Source of the DNA: Exophiala sp. HKRS030
Taxonomy: Eukaryota; Ascomycota; Eurotiomycetes; Chaetothyriales; Herpotrichiellaceae
Reading direction: 5' to 3'
Assembly (NCBI GenBank): GCA_023897205.1
Contig: JAHWDD010000001.1
Coordinates: 1,674,001 to 1,738,000, forward strand
Length of the DNA stretch: 64,000 nucleotides
The notes beneath the pieces were generated by a model. That model had not been told where the DNA came from. It ran no database searches and worked only from the letters and a program-made list of their open reading frames with translations. How positions within the stretch are numbered: the stretch's first letter is position 1; each line of letters opens with the position of its first letter. A program made the translations under genes and the position numbers. This document shows, in pieces, positions 55,654-64,000 of this stretch.

Positions 55654-57085
55654 ATGTCCGCGACCATGATCACCAAGTCCTTGAGCTCGACATACGCGAA
55701 CCTCCGCACCAATGCGGAGCGTATGAATGAAACCCTACAATTCTCTTGTCAATGGGGAAGTACAGAGGACGGAGGGATGAACCGGCTCTCAGGCAACGAC
55801 GACGACAAGGAAGTACGTGACTGGTTCATTGCCGAGACGGCAAAGTATGGGTGTAGTCACAAGATCGACGCGATGGGCAACATCTTCGCCACTCGACCAG
55901 GTCAGAACAATGGCATTCCCCCAATCGGGCTGGGATCACATCTCGATACGCAGCCCACAGGTGGAAAGTATGACGGGATTTTGGGGGTTTGCTGTGCCAT
56001 CGAGGTTCTCAAGGTGATTCATGAACACAACATCACAACCTACGCTCCATTGGCAGTGATCAACTGGACCGACGAGGAAGGGGCGCGCTGGGCCCCTGCC
56101 ATGCTGGGCTCTGGCGTCTGGGGAGGAGTGTACAGTACGGAGTATGCCCACGGGGTGTCCGACCCAGATGGGATCACCCTCAAGCAGGAGATTGAACGTA
56201 TCGGGTACGTAGGTGACGTCCCGTGCTCGTATGAAGCGAATCCTCTCCTGGCACACTTCGAGGTCCACATCGAACAAGGACCTATTCTGGACGAAGCTGA
56301 GAAGCCAGTCGGCCTGGTCAAATCGGTGCAGTCGATGAGGTGGTACCACCTCAACCTGAAAGGGCGGTCGGCACATACCGGCAGCACTCCCATGGACCGA
56401 CGGAACGACACTCTCCTGGCGGCCGCCAAGATGATCGTGGCCGTCAATGAGGTCGCGACCCAGCCTGAACTCGCCGCGCGCGGAGCCCGAGGGACCATTG
56501 CCGTCATCAACTCCCTTCCCCAGAGCACCAACACCATCGCGGGTGACGTGAGCATGAATCTGGACCTGAGGTCTCCGGAAGATGAAGGTGTCGAAGAGCT
56601 AGAACGACTGTGCCGGGAGAAGTTCGAGAAGATCTCCAAGGAGCACGGAGTAGCCCTGGAGATGGACAGATTTTGGCAATCTCCTGCCACCTATTTCAAC
56701 GAGGAGATGAAGAACTGTATCCGCGCCTCGATGGGGCAATATGATTGCTCGCACGAGATTGTCAGCGGAGCAGGACATGACAGGTTAGAGCACGACGTTT
56801 CCTATCTGTGAACGAACCCCTTTTCAATGCTGACGAAATCGTTTGCAAGTGTGTATACGGCGAAGAAGGTTCCTACTGCCATGATCTTTGCCCGGTGCAG
56901 GAACGGTGTAAGCCATAATCCAGCTGAATACAGTCGGCCAGAAGAGTATGTAACACTTTTCCAATCCAGAGTCGAGTTTTTTGACTGACAGAATACATCA
57001 CAGCTGTGCGGCGAGTGCAGAAGTTATGCTTGGTGCGTATTTACAATACGACGAGATTATCAGAAAGAAATACGAGACGAAATAG
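55654..57085 (+). CDS. M20-family amidohydrolase (N-carbamoyl-amino-acid hydrolase / allantoate hydrolase-like)
   Basis: Metal-dependent enzyme that hydrolyses carbamoyl or ureido C-N bonds, releasing ammonia; candidates are N-carbamoyl-L-amino acids, beta-ureidopropionate or allantoate. Exons 55654-56783, 56850-56945 and 57004-57085; 435 residues; all junctions in frame. Seen: GSHLDTQPTGGKYDG (metal His and Asp), WTDEEGARWAPAMLGS (catalytic Glu pair), HFEVHIEQGP (metal His), GRSAHTGSTPMDRRND (dimerisation lid), GAGHDS, and the terminal metal His in NGVSHNPAEYSRPEDC, which is supplied only by exon 2. Start at 55654; the next Met is codon 5. Converges on the amidase 467 bp away; both release nitrogen from amides. 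Confidence 0.92.
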
Positions 57086-57447
57086 GGGGGGCTTTGTGTT
57101 CGCTAAATGGAATGAGGCCTTCACGATAAGGGAAAGGCATTATGGTTCCCAAAATGGCGACTATTTCAACTGATCAGTGATAGCGACCATTTGTTACTAA
57201 GATGAGACTTCCACTTTCAAGCGCTTCCCATCACGAGAAATTGAAAGGTCTTTTTGTGCCCGAGATATGAGTACGGGATGTGGATGGACTGACTTGTTGG
57301 ACCACCCTACACGAGATTGAAAAAGGTACAAAAAGGAGGCGGAAATAGCGTGTCCGTGGACATTACTGAAAACCTGATATCAATATCTATCTCGCAAAAG
57401 TCTCGTCGAGTTCCTCCCCCTAGTGATGCCAACGAGACTTATCCATG

Positions 57448-57481
<34 letters not shown>

Positions 57482-57552
57482 TTCTCTCTCTCTCTATACG
57501 TGCTATATGATAGACCTCTTTTTTATTTCCTCACCCACGAGTCCTTTTTTCT
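57086..57552. other. Convergent spacer with CT microsatellite
   Basis: 467 bp between two stops. It holds a (CT)n tract with two interruptions at about 57448-57495. No gene recognised. Confidence 0.65.
57448..57495. repeat. CT dinucleotide microsatellite
   Basis: About 48 bp of CT repeats interrupted by two TTT positions. Confidence 0.9.
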
Positions 57553-59880
57553 TCACGCATTACATAACTCATCAATAGTCTCAGAGACAGATATGAGTTC
57601 TTCATCCATGAATTGAGGTTTCACGATTTGAATAGTCAAGGGTTGATTTTTCCAAAGTTCCGGATCGTCTTTGTTAATTTGCGGAGTCAGTACTCGGATA
57701 TATATCACACAGTTGTAACAGTACAGGCAACTCATCAAAATAAGTACAATTTGAGTGAGAAAAGGGGTGGGGGGTGACACAAAGTCTTTCACAGAAAGGG
57801 CCAGGGGCTGGAGAAGAATACTGACACATTTCCCAATTCATCTTGTCAAAGACATTGTCCTTTGGGGTGTGATTTATATCCCCTTTTGCGTCCTTGATCG
57901 GATCGACTCTCATCTTCTTCATCGGCATCACGACGCTGGGATAGTCCAACAGGTTCCAGAGGCTAAAGTACCCCCACCACACCGGGTGGCCGTGGGGGAA
58001 ACTCGCCGAAGGGGCGCAGGGGGCGATGAGGGCGTCGATGGGACGCGAGGTGCCGGTGCGCTCGCTCGTCTCGTGCCATGCCCGCGTGAAGGAGTATCGA
58101 CATTCGGCGAGTTTGGTGTTGAGCTTCGAATCCACGTAAATTAGAGACAGTTTCAAGTCAACAGCAACAAAACCACCAAGTCTGTGCTACATGTAGTGCC
58201 TGGCGCATGGCTTACCTTGAACAATTCGGGGACGGTCAAAGGTTTGATCTTGAAAAAGTCCAAGTACCATTGGAACGTCGAGTAGATTGGTTCACCAGAG
58301 GATTCGACCAGGTCGATGGTTTCCTTCGCGCCGGTCTGGAACCAGAGTTGCCACTATATGACATTTACCCACAGTGTCAGTCAGATTGGAGGGGAGGGGA
58401 ATTGGAATGAGGATGGATGGAGTTGGGGGTGATGAGACTTTCAATATATTGTATGAGCGGGTAGTTGATCAGTACATGCAAGACGAACGTACAGTTGCAT
58501 GTGCGATTTCCCAGCAGTCAAAAGGAGGTTTGAATTCGATCACTAAAATACAGAGTCAGCATGTGCTCACACCCAATCCCAAAGAAAAAGATTCCAGGAA
58601 ACCCCAAAAACCATACCTTCATGCCCGGCTCTTCTTAATTTTGCTGCCGTTTCCTGCAATGCACGAGCAATTGGTGGATGAGGTGTGACACAATCGTCTG
58701 TCGTCATTAACCCAAAACACAGTTTGTCACCTTGTTGAGCTCTGATTTGCTTCCTCCAAGGCATGGGGACGGCGGTCGTTTCGAACGGGAGACCATGATG
58801 TGTCAGTAGTATCTCGGTGACGAGTTTCAAATCCGACATGCTGTGGCAGTTCGGACCGCAAGAGACCTTGATGGAGATTTGTCCGGGGGCGGCCGTGCCC
58901 ATCCCTCGCTTCGCCGTACGTTCGGAGGTGGGACGCATGGCGTACAAGCCGTTGAACGTCCCCGGGGCACGAATGCTTCCGCCGATGTCTGTCGACGGGC
59001 AGAACGGCGCGCCTCGCATGGCGACGAGGGCACCGTCACCACCGGACGACCCACCGGCCGAGAAGTTCGTGTTGAATGGGTTCTTCGTCCGGCCCCAGAG
59101 GTTGCTCCAGGTCTCGAGAAACATGCCGGTCTGGGGCATCGTGGTACGAACGAAGAAGACGGCTATAAGACAGGGGTTGGTTGAGATGGGCTTCTCCAGA
59201 CGAAGGCGAGGAAGGTGACTCTCCACAAGATAACATCCTTACGTACCACCTGCATTTCTGAGGATCTGAACGACCGAAGCGTCCGTCGTGCACTCATTGT
59301 CGTGCCATGCAACGTAACCCATTGTCAATCTTTTGCCTTTCATGTGGAAAATGTCCTGGTGATGGAATATCAGCAGGGCCAGCGGAGGGAAAGGCTAGCA
59401 GGAGGAGGTCTCCCGAACCTTGATACCAACAGGTAGTCCATGTAGAGGACCTACTGGCTTTCCCGTCTTCGCAAGAATACCATCTAGCTCTCTAGCCCGA
59501 GCCATGGCTTCTTCTGAGAAGAATGCCGTGAGACAGTTTACCTGCAAACCGTTATTTTCGGGAATCCTGGTAATAAAAATAAAAGCATCAAAGACCTCAC
59601 TTACACATTGATGCGCAATAGCTGCTCGAGCACAAAATGCCTCGGTGACTTCGGCCGATGATAACGTCCCATCATGCAGCTTGGGAAGTAATTCGCTGGC
59701 CGTTTGCTCCGTCAACTCCAGCTGCTTCTCGGTCAGTAAGCCGCAGGTGCGCGGGATTGAGCGGACGTCTGTGATCGAAGCGTCGACTGGGCCAGGTAGA
59801 CGCCATTTGGTAGGGATTGAATTGAGTAGAGATTCCTGAGATTCTGTAGCGATGGTCTGCCAGGTAGTTACGGTGGCCAT
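57553..59880 (-). CDS. Amidase-signature family amidase (acetamidase-like)
   Basis: Cytosolic Ser-cisSer-Lys hydrolase converting amides to acid plus ammonia. Eight exons (minus): 59880-59605, 59541-59419, 59355-59247, 59162-58617, 58542-58493, 58353-58216, 58123-57826 and 57668-57553; 551 residues; every junction in frame. Seen: catalytic Lys in LHGLPVGIKD (spanning a splice), amidase signature SAGGSSGGDGALVAMRG with cis-Ser, nucleophile Ser in STDIGGSIRAPG, and C-terminal DPELWKNQPLTIQIV. One donor is GTTCGG (59418) and one GTCAGT (57825), both weak. Exon 5 codes for only 17 residues. The most intron-rich gene here. Its promoter has three GATA sites within 150 bp, consistent with nitrogen control, and it converges on the M20 amidohydrolase. 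Confidence 0.9.
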
Positions 59881-60640
59881 GTTGTGCGGTTTTTGGAAGA
59901 AGAAACGAGCCGAACCGTCACTCAAAAAGCACCAGGTCCAGGAAAAATAGATGCAAAAAGTCTACACGACCAGTATCAAGCACGAATGCAGCATCAATTT
60001 GGCAGAAGGAACTGCTATCAGCCAGACGGCTATGCTGGATATTTGGCGTACGCATGTCGTTACTCATAGACAGTCGCCGGCTTCTCCTCTGATAACATCT
60101 CGGCACTCATTGATATCCGCTTCGGAACTCAGCGCGGAGGCTGGTGTTAACTTGTTATCTTGACATCCCGTAGCCAAAGCGAAGCGGGGTGAATTATTGC
60201 TTTCTCGCCATCAAAGCCGGATGTCGGGCGGCAACGAATTAGGAAACAAAAAACAAAGACGAAGAAGATCTTGGGCTGCTTGGTCAGTGGTGAGAAGAGA
60301 TTCATTTTCCCAGAAAACCCCATACTATAAACTCCATCGTTCTCTGCAAGAATGAAACTATGAGCATCATTGCCCATATCGTGTCGCAAATATCAAATGG
60401 CAAATAAAATCACCACGGTAAAACTCCAGGTCCCAAGGTACATTTCTCGTAAGCCCCGTATGCACAATTGTCTTCTGTACTTTCGGGAATGTCAACTGTA
60501 TGGCCATGTTCTCGGCATCCCAACCACCTGTACGGTACTTGTTACATAGGCGTGACTTTCCACAGTCCGTATATATAGAGATGAGAGTATTTTTTTCAAC
60601 CTTCAATTCACCCTCGCCCCCCGGACCTTTGACATGTGTG
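59881..60640. promoter_or_regulatory. Amidase promoter with three HGATAR sites
   Basis: 760 bp. GATA words at 60015-60020 (TGATAG, minus), 60090-60095 (TGATAA, plus) and 60155-60160 (AGATAA, minus) lie 135-280 bp upstream of the amidase ATG. Paired, closely spaced HGATAR sites are the recognition pattern of AreA-type nitrogen regulators. No gene recognised in the spacer. Confidence 0.6.
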
Positions 60641-61743
<1,103 letters not shown>

Positions 61744-62700
61744 GATGGGTAGAGAGCTTATTCGGATGTGCCTGTCTGGCTTCGTATGTGTGGGCAAGTG
61801 GGAGGGGTGTGAATGGAAGGAAAGTGGAAGGGGATGTGAACGAAAGAGAAGAATCGGTCGCTTGAACAAGCTGTCTGACTTCGTACTCTAACACGAATGG
61901 AAGAGAATGTGAATGCAATGGGATGCTACTGAATCAGATGTGATTAGAATGGGATGTAAATGGAGCGAGATGATGGAAGACGACGACCGAAGAAAATTTG
62001 AACGAAGGAGGGTGGTCAGTCGCTTTATATAAATCTTCGTGTGAAAAGGCAACAGCGGTGGATTAGGTCTGGATGGATCTAAAAGTTAGAGGATGGCAGC
62101 AGCCTGAACGAAAAGCGAAAGGCTATCAAAGGCACAGTTGGAGCTGAGGGTTGGGACTGAAATTGTAATACCTTATAAAATGCGTGAACCGATGGTCAAC
62201 GATAACTGTGGGTATATTATGTCTTTTTAAAAGATGGTTGATGAGGGCCTTACTAGGCAACTGAGCAAGTGCGCAACTCAGTGACTATCTGGAACTGAGA
62301 CACTGGTCTTGTGCTGGAGTCGACAGACTTTGGTATGTTAGTTTTGACTTCGGCGTGTATATGGATTCTTGTGGATACGGTCGGGTCCAGGGTCCTCTCT
62401 GCACAAGGCATGAATGTGATGAGTGGGAGTTGTAAATCTAGGAGTAGACTTCTGCATGCATGCGACGAAATTTTCAAGATATTGTTCTCCAGTTCTGTGC
62501 GTGACTTCTCAGAAAGTCAAGAATCTTGGTGAATATTGACTTCGTTCAACCTGAAGACTGAAATGGTAGACTTGTGGATCGTCACTAGGCTGCTTCAAGA
62601 GTAAATCTTCATGCCCCCGGAAGACGAAGTAATTGCCCATGAGGAGTGGAGCTTGGGCTACTGACTCTGGAATAATATTTCAACTGTAATGTTGAAATTT
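61744..62700. other. Spacer between EF-hand protein gene promoter and regulator 3' end
   Basis: 957 bp. Purine-rich on the plus strand near 61780-61990 (GAATGG/GATG words), which reads as a CT-rich leader for the minus-strand gene. No other gene recognised. Confidence 0.55.
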
Positions 62701-64000
62701 TCACTCTTCAAGACCAGGCCAAGCATTCATCCAGTCATCTGTCCCAGTCGATTGTTGGTGGTAGGAATAAGCAAAGATATCTTCCCAGTTGATCTCATTC
62801 AGAGTATTGATGTCGAACCCTTCCTGATGTGCTGGAGGCTGTTGCTGGTCCGATATGAGAACTTTGAACTTATCGGCAAGATTGGTAAACAATTTCAGGA
62901 CACCGTCAGCGTTTGGCCAATACTCGGACACTGCAGTCGCAATGGGAAAGACCCGTTCGAGATCTCTGACATGATTCAGTGCCACTAGTATGGCTCCATC
63001 GGTCATAGATCGTTGGGTTTCCTTGGAGAGGTAGATCGCCGCCGCAGTAAGAGCCATTACGCCTGTCGAATAGCACTGGTCGAGAACTTTGGTGGCGATC
63101 ATCGTCTCAAAGACAGAAAGAATAGCTCGTGCAGCACCACTGCACAATTCGGCGCAGTTAATGGAACCCAGTGCTAAATCCGGACCACTGTTATGCAAGC
63201 GGAAAAGATGTAGAACAACACAGTGATAATGAAGTTGCAGCTGTAACGACCAGAAGTCGGTGGTCATAGGGAGTCCTATTGCCCAATTTGCAAGTCTTGT
63301 CTGGAAAGCTTCCAGATCTAGTCGGGAATCCGTTTTGGGGTGACCTGGCGACGTCAATCGCAACATGTCCAGCACGATACAACACAGCTCAACGTTCCTT
63401 GCACAGTATTGGAGGTGCGGGGCGAGAGTACTCTGAGCGCCCTGGAAATCTTCAAAGTCTCTCGCATCCAGAGGTCCCTGGTCAAAATCCTCCAGGTGGA
63501 TCATAGACGGACGACCATGTTCCAGCGCTGACATGACCTCGACCTGGAACAGCGTCCACCATGTACGACGATAGAGGCGTCTATCCCTCCATGGCATTCG
63601 GTCCGGTGTGTCTGGGTCTGAAAGGATATTACGATGCATGCCTATGCCGTAAGCAGTACGACAGGCTACTCCGGACCAGTAATATCCATTCATGCTGACT
63701 GTATCTGCATTCTCGAGATGCCATGTGAACAATAGTGCAGCCGCGACGAGATGCTGCCGATCGTTCTCGTGGCGCAAATCAAAGAGCCACTTTCCCCTTT
63801 TAAAGAGGATTGATTTAAACGTGGATCTCGATCTTTTCACTTTGAGATGCTGGGATACGTGAGCGCCGACGAGCAAGATGGCGTAGAGAAGCAGAAGAGG
63901 CGTGTCGTCCTGTTCGTGGTCATACTTGGAGCGAAACTGTTCTTCATTGACAACGGGAAAAATAGGATGGATCTTGCCAAAAAAGGACTCAATCAATTCG
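62701..64000 (-). CDS. Fungal-specific transcription factor (C-terminal part; 5' end outside window)
   Basis: Partial regulator; 432 codons run from the window edge to the stop at 62701. Seen: fungal_trans middle homology domain, starting FFGKIHPIFPVVNEEQF, with TWHLENADTVSMNGYYWSGVACRTAYGIGMHRN and RRLYRRTWWTLFQVEVMSALEHGRPSMI, then a less conserved helical region and a Gln/Asn-containing acidic tail (INWEDIFAYS). The DNA-binding Zn2Cys6 or C2H2 part must lie beyond 64000. No intron is evident in the visible part. Third regulator of this class in the window. Confidence 0.9.
   Translation of the reverse strand, partial: ELIESFFGKIHPIFPVVNEEQFRSKYDHEQDDTPLLLLYAILLVGAHVSQHLKVKRSRSTFKSILFKRGKWLFDLRHENDRQHLVAAALLFTWHLENADTVSMNGYYWSGVACRTAYGIGMHRNILSDPDTPDRMPWRDRRLYRRTWWTLFQVEVMSALEHGRPSMIHLEDFDQGPLDARDFEDFQGAQSTLAPHLQYCARNVELCCIVLDMLRLTSPGHPKTDSRLDLEAFQTRLANWAIGLPMTTDFWSLQLQLHYHCVVLHLFRLHNSGPDLALGSINCAELCSGAARAILSVFETMIATKVLDQCYSTGVMALTAAAIYLSKETQRSMTDGAILVALNHVRDLERVFPIATAVSEYWPNADGVLKLFTNLADKFKVLISDQQQPPAHQEGFDINTLNEINWEDIFAYSYHQQSTGTDDWMNAWPGLEE

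Overview
This is a 64-kb piece of a filamentous ascomycete (Pezizomycotina) nuclear chromosome. The genes have short introns (mostly 44-160 nt) with GT...AG ends and CTAAC/CTGAC/CTGAT branch sites. Zn2Cys6 regulators, a TRI12-type MFS transporter, a Ccr4 with an N-terminal leucine-rich region and a His-rich MMT-type carrier are all typical of the group. Protein flavour suggests Eurotiomycetes, possibly Chaetothyriales, but I cannot prove the order from sequence alone. I see no rRNA, tRNA, CRISPR array, intact transposon or viral gene. Most gene models below were built by joining exons by hand; reading frame is kept across every listed junction, and the one gene where it is not (an SDR at 41.5-42.5 kb) is flagged.

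Left block, 0-10.9 kb (housekeeping): mitochondrial Lon protease (minus, cut by the window start) sits head-to-head with the mitochondrial DnaJ Mdj1. Their 430-bp shared promoter carries a heat-shock-element-like site. Next come the endosomal Bro1 protein and a small gene for a putatively lipidated MGC-type protein. The spacers around that small gene are long and rich in simple repeats.

Middle block, 12.7-35 kb (accessory/catabolic): MFS transporter, divergent fumarylacetoacetase paralogue, metallo-beta-lactamase-fold hydrolase (with a GC-AG intron), Zn2Cys6 regulator, secreted GH3 glycosidase, SDR oxidoreductase, second Zn2Cys6 regulator, AAAP amino-acid transporter and D-2-hydroxyacid dehydrogenase. 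Two regulators and two transporters among enzymes look like one or two catabolic clusters.

Right block, 35-54.5 kb (mainly housekeeping): LYRM5/ETFRF1-like LYR protein, Ccr4 deadenylase, a small single-pass membrane/coiled-coil protein, a frameshifted SDR, Tvp23, D-xylulose kinase, mitochondrial CDF metal transporter, valyl-tRNA synthetase (with an AUG-less in-frame N-terminal extension that looks like a mitochondrial presequence) and casein kinase 2 alpha.

Far right, 55-64 kb: an M20 carbamoylase/allantoate-hydrolase-like enzyme converges on an eight-exon amidase whose promoter has three GATA sites, suggesting nitrogen-controlled scavenging. Then come an unusual secreted protein (Cys-rich module, Pro-Glu repeat, EF-hand) and a third fungal-specific regulator cut by the window end.
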